Shown: positions 33,876 through 42,936 of the stretch, in pieces
Layout: each line of letters starts with the position of its first letter
Numbering within the stretch: position 1 is the stretch's first letter
Assembly (NCBI RefSeq): GCF_040096225.1
Contig: NZ_JBBMFC010000014.1
Coordinates: 30,050 to 94,049, forward strand
DNA length: 64,000 nt
DNA from: Hominiventricola aquisgranensis
Lineage (GTDB): Bacteria > Bacillota > Clostridia > Lachnospirales > Lachnospiraceae
Direction of reading: 5' to 3'
Translations under genes and position numbers: made by a program
The notes under the pieces: model-generated
Database searches by the model: none
What the model was told of the DNA's origin: nothing
The model's input: only the letters and a program-made list of their open reading frames with translations

Positions 33876-34901
33876 TTAAAACTTCAGCATCACTTTGACT
33901 ACCGGCTCGGTACGCTTATCAGCCATCTCCATAGCAGCAGTAAACTCTTCGATCGGATAGATCTTAGAGACCATCTTCTTGCTATCGATACGGCCTTTCG
34001 CCATGTTCTCAACTACAACTTCATAATCTTTACGAACATACATGTTTGATCCAATCAGAGACTGCTGTTTTACCTGAATCATGTTGTACGGGCAACCAGT
34101 TCCATTTGGAATAACTGCGATCTCGGAGATCACGCCACCTTCTTTGGTGCATTTTGACGCGCTTTCCACAACCGGAGCATTACCAAATGCAAGGAATGTA
34201 ATATCAACACCTTCACCATTGGTCAGCTTCTTAACTTCTGCTTCCAGATTCTCTTTCATACTATTGATGGTATATTCGCATCCCAGTTCTCTGGCCATTT
34301 CCAGGTTATAGTCTACAACATCGGCTACGATGATCTTGCTTGGGTTGCAAATCTTAGCACTTAAATATACACCAAGTCCGATCGTACCTGCTCCGATGAT
34401 CAGAATATTCTGTCCGATAGATACGTCACGTTCACGAACTGCATGCATACCAACTGCGATTGGCTCGATCAGAGCACCTTCCTCAAAGGAAACATCATCG
34501 CTCAGATGTACAACTGTTTTCTCTGGAACTACTACATACTCTCCAAAAGATCCGCTCCAGTAGGTAGCACCCAGAATTTTCTTATTTTTACAAATATTGT
34601 ATTTCCCAATACGACACTGCGGACAATCGCCACAGCCATACTGCGGCTCTGCGGTAACTCTGTCACCGACTTTTACGCTCGTTACATCGGATCCCACCTC
34701 AACAACGATACCTGCAAATTCATGTCCGGAAACCAGCGGCGGAACTCTCCACGCATGTTTTCCATGATAAGCATGTACTTCTGATCCACAGATTCCTGTC
34801 ACAACCACTTTGATCTTTACATCCGTTGATTTCTCAATCTGCGGTTCCGGTACTTCTTTAAAATATGCCTTTCCAGGCTCTTCAATAAATCCAGCTCTCA
34901 C
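33876..34901 (-). CDS. Zinc-dependent medium-chain alcohol/polyol dehydrogenase
   Basis: A 341-residue MDR enzyme like sorbitol, L-threonine or L-idonate dehydrogenases. Catalytic zinc ligands are Cys38, His60 and Glu61; the structural zinc site is Cys90, Cys93, Cys96 and Cys104. The nucleotide fold has G-A-G-T-I-G-L-G, followed by an Asp at the end of the second strand (A-D-V-V-D), indicating NAD. It lies 21 bases after the split transketolase, last in the operon. It likely oxidises a polyol or sugar acid taken up by the TRAP transporter to a ketose form (inference). Confidence 0.88.
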   Translation of the reverse strand: MRAGFIEEPGKAYFKEVPEPQIEKSTDVKIKVVVTGICGSEVHAYHGKHAWRVPPLVSGHEFAGIVVEVGSDVTSVKVGDRVTAEPQYGCGDCPQCRIGKYNICKNKKILGATYWSGSFGEYVVVPEKTVVHLSDDVSFEEGALIEPIAVGMHAVRERDVSIGQNILIIGAGTIGLGVYLSAKICNPSKIIVADVVDYNLEMARELGCEYTINSMKENLEAEVKKLTNGEGVDITFLAFGNAPVVESASKCTKEGGVISEIAVIPNGTGCPYNMIQVKQQSLIGSNMYVRKDYEVVVENMAKGRIDSKKMVSKIYPIEEFTAAMEMADKRTEPVVKVMLKF

Positions 34902-34922
34902 CTTACGGATCCTCCTTTTACC

Positions 34923-35855
34923 TTACCACTCACCTTTGGCAAGCTCAACAATATTCTCAACAGTGATTCCGTTGATTGCCAGAAGTCTCTCATACGGAGC
35001 AGACTGACCAAATTGATCCTGAATACCTACACGTTTTACTTTACCTTTGCCTGCCTCTGCAACAACTTCACATACAGCACCGCCAAGTCCATTGATGATA
35101 TTATGATCTTCTACGGTAATGATCTTACCAATGTCATTGATACATGCTTTTACTGCATCAACATCCAGTGGTTTGATGGTGTGCATATCAAGTACTCTTG
35201 CATGGATGCCTTCTGCTTCCAGTTTCTCTGCTGCTTCAATCGCCAGACGAACGGTATCTCCGTTTGCGATAATCGCTATGTCTTTTCCTTCTTTTAACTT
35301 ATTGGCTTTGCCAATTTCAAAGGTTGCGTTCTCATCATAAATCACTGGAATAGCATCTCTGGTAAATCTTAAGTATACCGGTCCGTCAAATTCAGCTGCT
35401 GCTTCAACAAGACGACGTGCTGACCAGTAATCTGCAGGCATAATGATCGTCATGTTGGGGAGAGTTCTGAGAACACCCATGTCCTCAATACACTGATGGG
35501 ATGCACCGTCATTTGCCGGAGTAACTCCACCATGAGAGCATGCAATCTTAACATTCAGCTTCGGATAACAGATCTCCTGTCTGATCTGCTCACACATACG
35601 AAGAGAACCAAATACTGCATAAGTAACAACAAATGGAATCTTTCCGCAGGTAGCAAGACCTGCTGCAAGACCTGCTGCGTTCTGCTCAGCAATACCAACA
35701 TTCACATGCTGCTCCGGGAAAGTCTTTGCAAACTTGGTAGTCTTACAAGATTTTCCGATATCTGCGTCTACAACATAAATGTTTTTATTTTTTCCACCCA
35801 GTTCAACAAGCTCATCTCCAAGGCCATCTCTGGTTGCGATTAATTTCTTTTCCAT
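34923..35855 (-). CDS. Transketolase-like, C-terminal subunit
   Basis: A 310-residue protein equal to the pyrimidine-binding and C-terminal domains of transketolase. The catalytic Glu lies in V-G-I-A-E-Q-N (about 55-61), and later motifs include H-G-G-V-T and D-G-A-S-H-Q. ATG 35855 is preferred because GAGGAGGG at the end of the partner gene is 9 bases upstream. It forms the functional enzyme with the subunit encoded immediately before it. Split transketolases occur both in central metabolism and in specialised sugar pathways. Confidence 0.9.
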   Translation of the reverse strand: MEKKLIATRDGLGDELVELGGKNKNIYVVDADIGKSCKTTKFAKTFPEQHVNVGIAEQNAAGLAAGLATCGKIPFVVTYAVFGSLRMCEQIRQEICYPKLNVKIACSHGGVTPANDGASHQCIEDMGVLRTLPNMTIIMPADYWSARRLVEAAAEFDGPVYLRFTRDAIPVIYDENATFEIGKANKLKEGKDIAIIANGDTVRLAIEAAEKLEAEGIHARVLDMHTIKPLDVDAVKACINDIGKIITVEDHNIINGLGGAVCEVVAEAGKGKVKRVGIQDQFGQSAPYERLLAINGITVENIVELAKGEW

Positions 35856-35856
35856 C

Positions 35857-36687
35857 CTAGATTCCCTCCTCAAGTTCTTTCATTGCAAGGGCATACTGCT
35901 CATCATTCGGTGCCATGCCATGCCATGCCAACTGATTCTCCATGTAAGATACGCCTTTACCTTTTACGGTATGAGCATTGATGAATTTCGGTTTTCCATC
36001 TTTTGCTGCGTGGATCTTGTCAAAGGTTGCCATAATCTCTTCCATGTTATGACCATCGATCTCATAGGTATCATAACCAAATGCATCAAATTTCTTGGTA
36101 AAATCAAGCTGCGGCATAATCTCATCCGTTGTGCCATCAATCTGCAGTCCATTATTATCAATTATGATTACCAGGTTATCCAGATGATATCTGTATGCAG
36201 CCATAACTGCTTCCCAGATCTGTCCTTCATCTGCCTCGCCGTCACCAACGACAGCATATACCATGTAATCTTTTCCATCTCTCTTACCTGCCAATGCCAT
36301 TCCGACTGCACAGGAGAGTCCCTGTCCCAGAGATCCTGTAGAAATATCAATACCTGGACATTTGTTCATGGACGGATGTCCCTGAAGTTTGGAGCCTTCT
36401 TTACGAAGTGTATGAAGATCTTCCTCCGGGAAGAATCCAAGGATACCAAGTGCTGAATACTGAATCGGACACACATGTCCTTTAGAAAGTACAAAACGAT
36501 CACGATCCTCCCAGCGTGGGTTCTTCGGATCCACATTCATCTCTCTGAAGTAAAGGTCTGCCACGATATCTGCGATAGATAAAGATCCTCCCGGATGTCC
36601 TGACTGCGCCTCATAAATCATAGTTACAGCTGTCTTTCTGAGCTGTTTTGCCTTTTCTTTTAATTCGGCCGCGCTGATTGTTTTCAT
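35857..36687 (-). CDS. Transketolase-like, N-terminal subunit
   Basis: A 276-residue ThDP-binding half of a transketolase. S-G-H-P-G-G-S-L-S at about 30-38, S-K-G-H near 72, and the ThDP/Mg signature G-D-G-E-A-D-E-G-Q followed about 25 residues later by I-D-N-N (about 148-180). ATG 36687 follows GGAGAGGAG. A copy of the candidate FadR-type operator is in its leader (36720-36732). Together with 34923 it transfers two-carbon units from a ketose. Confidence 0.92.
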   Translation of the reverse strand: MKTISAAELKEKAKQLRKTAVTMIYEAQSGHPGGSLSIADIVADLYFREMNVDPKNPRWEDRDRFVLSKGHVCPIQYSALGILGFFPEEDLHTLRKEGSKLQGHPSMNKCPGIDISTGSLGQGLSCAVGMALAGKRDGKDYMVYAVVGDGEADEGQIWEAVMAAYRYHLDNLVIIIDNNGLQIDGTTDEIMPQLDFTKKFDAFGYDTYEIDGHNMEEIMATFDKIHAAKDGKPKFINAHTVKGKGVSYMENQLAWHGMAPNDEQYALAMKELEEGI

Positions 36688-36719
36688 TTCTTCTCCTCTC
36701 CTTTTGCATCCAACATACT

Positions 36720-36732
36720 TACATGGGATGTT
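36720..36732 (-). promoter_or_regulatory. Second copy of the candidate GntR operator, before the transketolase genes
   Basis: TACATGGGATGTT on the plus strand matches 12 of 13 bases of the palindromic AACATGGGATGTT site at 39755 in the dctP promoter. Confidence 0.6.
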
Positions 36733-36771
36733 GAAGCTTAAAAAAATTTGATTTTGTATGATAAGAGTTCC

Positions 36772-36807
36772 ATTCAGATGCCAGGACCCCCTCCTGGCCA
36801 TCTGAAT
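36772..36807 (-). terminator. Strong hairpin between DctM and transketolase genes
   Basis: ATTCAGATG-CCAGGA and TCCTGG-CATCTGAAT pair over about 15 bp around a C-rich loop. There is no T run right after it, though a T7 stretch lies further on (36741-36747 region). It may stabilise or separate the two halves of the operon transcript. Confidence 0.5.
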
Positions 36808-36827
36808 ATTTCTCTTGCTTCAAGTTC

Positions 36828-38105
36828 CTATCCAAGCAGATTCGGCAGGAACATTGAGATTATAGGTACATAAGTTGTAAGTAACAGTGCCGCGATTGAT
36901 GCTACAATGAATGGGAGAACTGCTATGGATATCTCTTTCAGTGAGATCTTTGCAATACCACATCCAACATACAGGTTTACACCTACAGGCGGTGTAACCA
37001 TTCCGATTGCCATGTTTACGATCATGATACAGCCAAGGTGGATCGGATTGATTCCAAGTGCTGTAGCTACCGGAACCAGAATCGGTACCAGAATATAGCA
37101 TGCGGAGTTTGCATCGATAAAACATCCGGCGATCAGCAGGATGATATTAACGATCAACAGGAAGATGTACTTGTTACCGCTGCTGACGGAGATCAGTACG
37201 TTACTTGCCTGTGCTGCCAGACCGGTTACGGTCAGGATCCATGCAAACAGACTTGCGGTTCCTACAATAAACATAACGACTGCTGTCTGAGATACAGAAT
37301 CTGCAAGGATTCTCGGAACATCTTTGAAAGTGATCGTTTTGTAGATAAACAATCCTACAAAAAGTCCATAGATTGCAGATACTGCTGCTGCCTCAGTCGG
37401 TGTGAAGATACCACCATAAATACCACCTAAGATGATAACTGGCATCATCAGTCCCCAGAATGCATCTTTGAAGGACTCCCATCTCTCTTTCCAGGTTGCC
37501 TTCGGCAGAAGCTGTAACTCACGTTTTCTGCTGACCCACATCATGGCAACTACCAGTAATACTCCCATGAGGATTCCAGGTACGATACCGGATGCAAACA
37601 GAGATCCAACAGAAGTACCGGTGATAGAACCGTAAATAACGAATGTAATACTAGGCGGAATAATGATTCCGATTGCTCCGGCTGTAGACATCAGGGCCGT
37701 TCCGGAAGCTTTGTCATAACCTGCCTGAACCATAGCCGGGATGATGATCATACCAAGTGCTGCTACAGTTGCAGGACCGGATCCTGAAATTGCTGCGAAG
37801 AAACAGGAAACGATCACACACACCAGTGCCATACCACTTCTCTTGTGTCCCACAAGGCTTCGACAGAAATTAATCAGTCGTTCAGAGATACCGCCCTCTG
37901 CCATAATGTTTCCACCAAAGATGAAGAACGGAATGGCAAGAAGTACGAATTTACTTGTCGATGAGTACATATTACTCGGTACCATTGACAACGGTAATTT
38001 TTCATATAACAAGGTGATGATACTCGACATTCCAAGTGACAGTGCGATCGGAATGTTCAGAAAGAGTAACAGGAAGAATGAGCCAAATAAGATTAACGCT
38101 ACCAT
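36828..38105 (-). CDS. TRAP transporter large permease (DctM-type)
   Basis: A 425-residue membrane protein with about twelve hydrophobic helices. I-P-F-F-I-F-G-G-N-I-M-A, I-S-G-S-G-P-A-T-V-A-A-L-G and A-G-A-I-G-I-I-I-P-P-S are characteristic of DctM/SiaM. With DctQ it forms the sodium-driven importer. ATG 38105 is 1 base after the DctQ stop. TRAP systems usually carry organic or sugar acids. Confidence 0.93.
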   Translation of the reverse strand: MVALILFGSFFLLLFLNIPIALSLGMSSIITLLYEKLPLSMVPSNMYSSTSKFVLLAIPFFIFGGNIMAEGGISERLINFCRSLVGHKRSGMALVCVIVSCFFAAISGSGPATVAALGMIIIPAMVQAGYDKASGTALMSTAGAIGIIIPPSITFVIYGSITGTSVGSLFASGIVPGILMGVLLVVAMMWVSRKRELQLLPKATWKERWESFKDAFWGLMMPVIILGGIYGGIFTPTEAAAVSAIYGLFVGLFIYKTITFKDVPRILADSVSQTAVVMFIVGTASLFAWILTVTGLAAQASNVLISVSSGNKYIFLLIVNIILLIAGCFIDANSACYILVPILVPVATALGINPIHLGCIMIVNMAIGMVTPPVGVNLYVGCGIAKISLKEISIAVLPFIVASIAALLLTTYVPIISMFLPNLLG

Positions 38106-38106
38106 A

Positions 38107-38580
38107 TTAGTTCTCCTCCTTCATCGCTTTGAGTTCTTTTGCAGTCAACTGGAGATAACGGATGATAAGAACTGCGCCGCAGATCGGGATCCACATTCCA
38201 TACAGCCATTCCGGCCACTGCATACCTGTTGTTTTCTGTCCTAATACATACTCCTGCTGTGCCATCAGGAATCCAAAGTAAACCAGCACAGCTCCAAATG
38301 CAATACCCAGAAGGTTACCAACGATCTGACAAACAATCTGAGCCTTCTTCGGCATCATATCTGTAAATAATGTCAATCCCAGATGTGCGCCTCTCTTTGC
38401 AGCTGTAGCCGCACCACCCACGCTGATGATCACCAGACCTACACAGGTCAACTCCTCTACGAATGGCATGGAGCTGTGCAGAATGTATCTAGCAAACACA
38501 TTAATACAGGTCAGAATCGCCATTACAAATAATAACAATCCACAGAAATTATCTTCGATCTCGGCGAAAAATTTCTTCAT
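38107..38580 (-). CDS. TRAP transporter small permease (DctQ-type)
   Basis: A 157-residue protein with four hydrophobic helices and the motif F-A-R-Y-I-L-H-S-S-M-P-F-V-E-E-L near the first helix, typical of DctQ. It lies between dctP and dctM. Confidence 0.92.
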   Translation of the reverse strand: MKKFFAEIEDNFCGLLLFVMAILTCINVFARYILHSSMPFVEELTCVGLVIISVGGAATAAKRGAHLGLTLFTDMMPKKAQIVCQIVGNLLGIAFGAVLVYFGFLMAQQEYVLGQKTTGMQWPEWLYGMWIPICGAVLIIRYLQLTAKELKAMKEEN

Positions 38581-38654
38581 TCTGTTCTTCTCCTCTCTTG
38601 ATCTGCAGCCTGCATGTCCGCAGGCTGCAGTCTCGTTGTTTCCTGATTCCTTAC

Positions 38655-39734
38655 TTATTCAACACCGAATGCTGCACAAGCTTCTGCGCCGTAGATTCCT
38701 TTGTACTCATCGATCAGCGGCTGTACAACTTCTTTGAATGCTGCCATATCATCTTCGGTAAAGGTATAGATCTCGCATCCATTCTCGTTAGTAAATTTGT
38801 CAACCAGAGTCTCTTCATTTGCAATGATCTCCTGGTTCATGGTCTTGGTAGCTTCCTCCACACAGTCACGGATAAGCTGCTGTGTATCCGGAGTCAGTGT
38901 ATCGAATTTCTTAGCATTTGCCATGAAGGTGAATGCTTCGTATGCATGTTTGGAAATACTGATGTATTTCTGTACTTCCTGTACGTTCGCAGAATTGATA
39001 GTACTTAAAGAGTTGTCATGTCCATCAATCGTTCCCTGCTGAAGTGCAGTAAATACTTCAGACCAGGACATTGCCTGCGGAGATGCACCAAATGCAGTAT
39101 AGAATGCGCTGAAGAAATCACCACCTGGGATTCTCATTTTCAGGCCTTTCAGATCTTCCGGTTTCTCAATCGGATGTTTGCTATTGGTCATTGCTTTGAA
39201 TCCGTTATGAACTGCTCCTAAGTAGTACAGGCCTTTGGTCTGAAGTACGGAATCAATGTACTCGCCACCTGCTCCGTAGAATGCATCCTCAGCTGCCTGA
39301 TAATCTGAGAAAATCCATGGCAATGTACTTACCATCAGAGTGTTATCAAGATTCGATATAATACTGGTGGAATGAACATCCAGATCTACAGTTCCATCGC
39401 AAAGCATCTCAAGTCCCTTGGACATATTTCCACCTGCTAACTGATCATTCGGAAATACTGTGACTGTTACTTTTCCACCTGATTTTTCATTTACCAGCTT
39501 TGCAAATAAATTTGCTGCCTTCGTATCATTTGCCTGATCGGTTCCATTACAGCTGAGTCTTAACGATACCGTGTCAAAATCACCCTCTACTACTTCTGCT
39601 TTTTCTGTGTCTGCTTCATCAGTTGCTGCTGAAGATGCTGAAGTATCTGTTGCTGTGCTTCCACCACCACATCCTGTTGTTGCCCCTACTACCAGACAGG
39701 CTGCCATTAATAATCCAATCACTCTCTTTTTCAT
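38655..39734 (-). CDS. TRAP transporter substrate-binding lipoprotein (DctP-type)
   Basis: A 359-residue exported protein. The signal peptide ends with a lipobox at G-C22 and a Ser/Thr/Ala-rich linker follows to about 45. The DctP fold carries L-R-L-S-C-N-G-T-D-Q near the start of the mature domain, G-L-K-M-R-I-P-G-G (about 169-177, the Arg that binds the ligand carboxylate) and Q-Q-G-T-I-D-G. The conserved Arg fits a carboxylate or sugar-acid ligand. Its promoter and operator are described at 39755-39807. Confidence 0.9.
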   Translation of the reverse strand: MKKRVIGLLMAACLVVGATTGCGGGSTATDTSASSAATDEADTEKAEVVEGDFDTVSLRLSCNGTDQANDTKAANLFAKLVNEKSGGKVTVTVFPNDQLAGGNMSKGLEMLCDGTVDLDVHSTSIISNLDNTLMVSTLPWIFSDYQAAEDAFYGAGGEYIDSVLQTKGLYYLGAVHNGFKAMTNSKHPIEKPEDLKGLKMRIPGGDFFSAFYTAFGASPQAMSWSEVFTALQQGTIDGHDNSLSTINSANVQEVQKYISISKHAYEAFTFMANAKKFDTLTPDTQQLIRDCVEEATKTMNQEIIANEETLVDKFTNENGCEIYTFTEDDMAAFKEVVQPLIDEYKGIYGAEACAAFGVE

Positions 39735-39754
39735 TCCCCTTCTCCTTTCATACC

Positions 39755-39767
39755 AACATGGGATGTT
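39755..39767 (-). promoter_or_regulatory. Candidate operator of the TRAP operon
   Basis: AACATGGGATGTT, with AACAT and ATGTT as perfect arms, lies 12 bases downstream of the -10 element. A near-copy stands before the transketolase genes. The FadR-type regulator at 39988 is the probable binder (inference). Confidence 0.7.
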
Positions 39768-39778
39768 CTGATGATGCT

Positions 39779-39807
39779 AGTGTACAACACCGTCCAGGCT
39801 TTGTCAA
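39779..39807 (-). promoter_or_regulatory. Promoter of the TRAP operon
   Basis: Minus strand TTGACA (39802-39807), 17-bp spacer, TACACT (39779-39784). Confidence 0.85.
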
Positions 39808-39938
39808 TTCGCTTTATCATTTTTGTATATATTACACTATCTTATTTGTTTTACTTTGTTCAATTTTCATATATATCTTTGTTATGCAATTAACAATATC
39901 TCGTCATTATACCATATCAAGCATTTTTTGCACAAAAT

Positions 39939-39977
39939 AAACACCAATGATCGCCCCCATTCAATACATTGGTGTTT
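39939..39977 (-). terminator. Terminator of the FadR-type regulator gene
   Basis: AAACACCAATG (39939-39949) pairs perfectly with 39967-39977, and T-rich sequence follows on both strands. It separates the regulator from the downstream TRAP promoter. Confidence 0.75.
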
Positions 39978-39987
39978 ACTTTTTCTA

Positions 39988-40713
39988 TTATTTGTAAATA
40001 TCTTTCCAGTAAAAATAACTGTCGTTGATTGCCTGATACAATGCATTCACATTGTCACCGTTGAGTTTTTCCAACAAATTCTTATGCGTAAACTCAAGAT
40101 ATTCTTTATCACCCTTTTCAATAACTTTCTCGATCGTCTTCTTTCTGGAAGCTCTGGTCAACTGTATGATCACATCATGGACAACCATTACTAATGAATT
40201 CTCTGTAGCCTCTGCAACTTTTTTATGAAACTCAATATCCGCTTCAAGGATTTTTTCTACATCCTCCGGTTCTCTTTTTAACTCCTTCAAAAGCTTATCA
40301 CAGCTTTTACTGATTGCTTTATAGGATTCCGCTGACATTCTCTGTTCCATTAGAAGTGTCATGATTCCATTTTCAATAATTTTACGCAATCCTATCAAAT
40401 CATCATATGATCCTTCCTTTTGAAGAATCACTTGATAAATCATAGGATTAATAATCTGTGTGGAAAATCCGTTGCACACAAACGTGCCCTCTGGTCTTCT
40501 GATCTCCAACACCCCATATGCTACCAGAATCCGTATCGCTTCCCTTACTGAGTTTCTTCCCACTTGTAGTTCTTCTGCAAGTTCTGGTTCCGTTGGAATC
40601 TTATCACCCGGCTTTAATTCCCCTTCTATAATGGCACCCGTTAATCTGTCAATGATAATCTGTACAACAGATTTACTGCTGACAGGTGCCAGATATCGTT
40701 TTTTACCCTCCAA
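39988..40713 (-). CDS. FadR-family (GntR) regulator with FCD domain
   Basis: A 241-residue regulator. Winged helix at 12-80 (I-P-T-E-P-E-L-A-E-E-L-Q-V-G-R-N-S-V-R-E-A-I-R) and an all-helical FCD ligand domain (about 95-235), which usually binds a carboxylated metabolite through a metal held by conserved His/Asp (D-I-E-F-H-K, and H-K-N-L). It is encoded just upstream of the TRAP/transketolase/dehydrogenase operon and probably controls it through AACATGGGATGTT sites. Confidence 0.92.
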   Translation of the reverse strand: MEGKKRYLAPVSSKSVVQIIIDRLTGAIIEGELKPGDKIPTEPELAEELQVGRNSVREAIRILVAYGVLEIRRPEGTFVCNGFSTQIINPMIYQVILQKEGSYDDLIGLRKIIENGIMTLLMEQRMSAESYKAISKSCDKLLKELKREPEDVEKILEADIEFHKKVAEATENSLVMVVHDVIIQLTRASRKKTIEKVIEKGDKEYLEFTHKNLLEKLNGDNVNALYQAINDSYFYWKDIYK

Positions 40714-40910
40714 ATAAATCCCCCCTATTGTTAAATATAGTTATTGTGTATATTATACAATTACGGTCTGAGTATAACAAGCTCTTTGTCAATTTTTTCA
40801 CCAACATTTCCTTCAGCAATGAATTTCTCTTCAAAAAGCAAAAAAATTTCCCTCAATTCTCCCCCACTGTGCTAAACTGGAGAAAGAGTTTTTTACGGAG
40901 GAAAGTTGTT

Positions 40911-41948
40911 ATGTTATCATTTCAGAACGATTATCAGTAAGGCGCACATGAGAAGATCCTCAAGCGTCTGATGGAGACGAATCTGGAACCGCAGTCTGGC
41001 TATGGTTCCGATTCCTATACAGAGAGTGCAAAGGAAAAGATTCGGAAGGTCTGCGAATGTCCACAGGCGGATGTGTGGTTCTTAACCGGCGGAACCCAGA
41101 CCAACCAGAATGTGATCGATGCCATGCTGCAGCCGTATGAAGGTGTGGTAGCTGCATCCACTGGTCATGTAAGTGTCCACGAGGCAGGAGCGATCGAATT
41201 TACTGGTCATAAAGTGCTGACCATTCCTCAGCATGAGGGCAAGATCTACGCAGAAGAGTTGGAGAGCTACTTACGAGGATTCTGGGAAGACACCGATCAC
41301 GAACACATGGTATTTCCGGGCATGGTCTATATCTCCCATCCCACCGAGTACGGAACCTTATATACCCGTTCTGAGCTGGAAAATATCTCCGCCATCTGCG
41401 AAGCTTATGATATTCCACTCTATCTGGATGGTGCCAGACTGGGTTATGGTCTCATGAGCGACAACACCGATGTGACTCTTGGCGTCATCTCCAGCTGCTG
41501 TGATGTGTTCTACATCGGCGGAACCAAGGTAGGTGCACTCTGCGGCGAAGCCGTAGTCTTTACCAAGGATAACACACCAAAGCATTTTCTGACTCATATC
41601 AAGCAGCATGGAGCTCTGCTGGCAAAGGGACGACTTCTGGGAATCCAGTTTGATACCTTATTTACCGACGACCTCTATTTTCTGCTTGGCAGACATGCCA
41701 TCGATATGTCCGAGCTGATGAAGAATGGTCTGAAGGAGCGAGGAGTTCCGTTCTATATTGACTCCCCGACCAATCAGCAGTTCCTGCTGCTGACCAATGA
41801 ACAGGCAGAGCGGCTGAAACGTCAGGTGCTCTTCTCCACATGGGAACGACCGGATGAGATGCATACAGTGATCCGACTGGCTACCAGCTGGGCAACCACG
41901 GAAGAAAATGTGCAGAAGCTGCTGCAGGTATTCGATGAGATCATGTAA
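40911..41948 (+). pseudogene. ltaE: Low-specificity L-threonine aldolase with TAA at codon 10
   Basis: GGAGG and ATG 40911 start a frame reading M-L-S-F-Q-N-D-Y-Q, then TAA 40938-40940 where the family has Glu (GAA), then in the same frame G-A-H-E-K-I-L-K-R-L. The rest (to 41948) is a full PLP-dependent beta-eliminating/aldolase fold: G-G-T-Q-T-N, D-G-A-R-L-G, and the PLP lysine in I-G-G-T-K-V-G-A (about Lys206 counted from 40911). An ATG at 40971 could give a 325-residue product lacking about 20 residues that contribute to the dimer and active site; no ribosome binding site supports it. A single base change or a base error is the simplest cause. Confidence 0.85.
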
Positions 41949-41993
41949 CAGTTATGCAGCATCGTTTCAAAAATTTCTTACATAATACAAAAC

Positions 41994-42035
41994 CGGGAGT
42001 ATATCTTTTTGAAGATACACTCCCGGCGTTTTTAT
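41994..42035. terminator. Bidirectional terminator between ltaE and the lipoprotein gene
   Basis: CCGGGAGT and ACTCCCGG arms with an inner TATCTT/AAGATA pairing close a short loop. T runs follow on the plus strand (GTTTTTATT) and A-rich sequence precedes it for the minus strand. Confidence 0.8.
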
Positions 42036-42065
42036 TCTACCATTTCTTAAATAATCGACTGCTCT

Positions 42066-42815
42066 TTATCCCTGTGCCAGCGCGTCTGCTGAGATCGGCT
42101 CGATGGTATAGGAATCATACTCTAATTCATTCTCATACCAGCCATCGTACAGAAGACCTGCGTTGACTACAAATTCCTGTCCGTCACAGATATCGCCGAT
42201 AGACGCCGTCTGTGTTCCGACCAGCTGATCTCCGCTGTAATAGGATACCAGAAAGCTTGCCATACTCAGATCCTGACCGGTCTGATTTTTACATTTTGCA
42301 ATGATCTGGTCTGTTGCGATCTTTGCCTGCTTTTCAACAATCAGTCCTGACGGATCTACTGCTGCTGTGCTGTCTTTTTTCATTCCGGTAAACAGTACTT
42401 CCAGATGATCATAGTCTCCAGGTGCCAGTGCCGGAGCGATCCGCATAATCTGCTCACCTCCTGCCATCACTTCACTGAAGCTCACACCCTGATAATAGTC
42501 CATGATCTCATCATCCGCATTGTAAAACAGGATATCCGCACTCACATAAGAATAACTCTGGTCAGACACATTTTTCAGAGTAAAGGTCTGATCTCCCAGA
42601 TCCGTCTGTGCAATGTCATAAGTAAAAGCATCTGCCGCGATTGGTTTGTACATATAGATGCCATCCCCTTCGCCAGTCTCTTCCTCCGTAACATATGCAT
42701 CAGGACTTTCCTGCGCTTCTGCCGTATCAACATCTGCTTTCTTATTGCTGCATGCAGTCATGATCAGTGCTGCTGCGGCCAGCATTGCCAGCAACATATA
42801 TTTTCTTTGTTTCAT
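42066..42815 (-). CDS. Hypothetical lipoprotein
   Basis: A 249-residue secreted lipoprotein. Signal peptide with lipobox I-M-T-A-C22, then an acidic low-complexity linker (about 25-55) and two similar beta-rich segments (about 65-145 and 150-235) that resemble FxLYD-type extracellular modules (F-T-L-K-N-V-S-D-Q-S-Y and A-K-C-K-N-Q-T-G-Q-D). No catalytic motif. Function unknown; it probably sits at the outer face of the membrane. Confidence 0.7.
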   Translation of the reverse strand: MKQRKYMLLAMLAAAALIMTACSNKKADVDTAEAQESPDAYVTEEETGEGDGIYMYKPIAADAFTYDIAQTDLGDQTFTLKNVSDQSYSYVSADILFYNADDEIMDYYQGVSFSEVMAGGEQIMRIAPALAPGDYDHLEVLFTGMKKDSTAAVDPSGLIVEKQAKIATDQIIAKCKNQTGQDLSMASFLVSYYSGDQLVGTQTASIGDICDGQEFVVNAGLLYDGWYENELEYDSYTIEPISADALAQG

Positions 42816-42936
42816 GTTCAGATCCTCCTCGTGATAACTCTCAGAGCCGTATTTGCACGACTCTGAATATCATCATTATACACAAGAACTTTTTCCATGA
42901 AACCACATTTGCCCATTCTTAAGAAAAATTAAGGTG

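Noticed and set aside
33756..34049. 97-codon plus-strand frame
   Set aside because: It runs through two perfect hairpins into the antisense of the dehydrogenase gene; no ribosome binding site.
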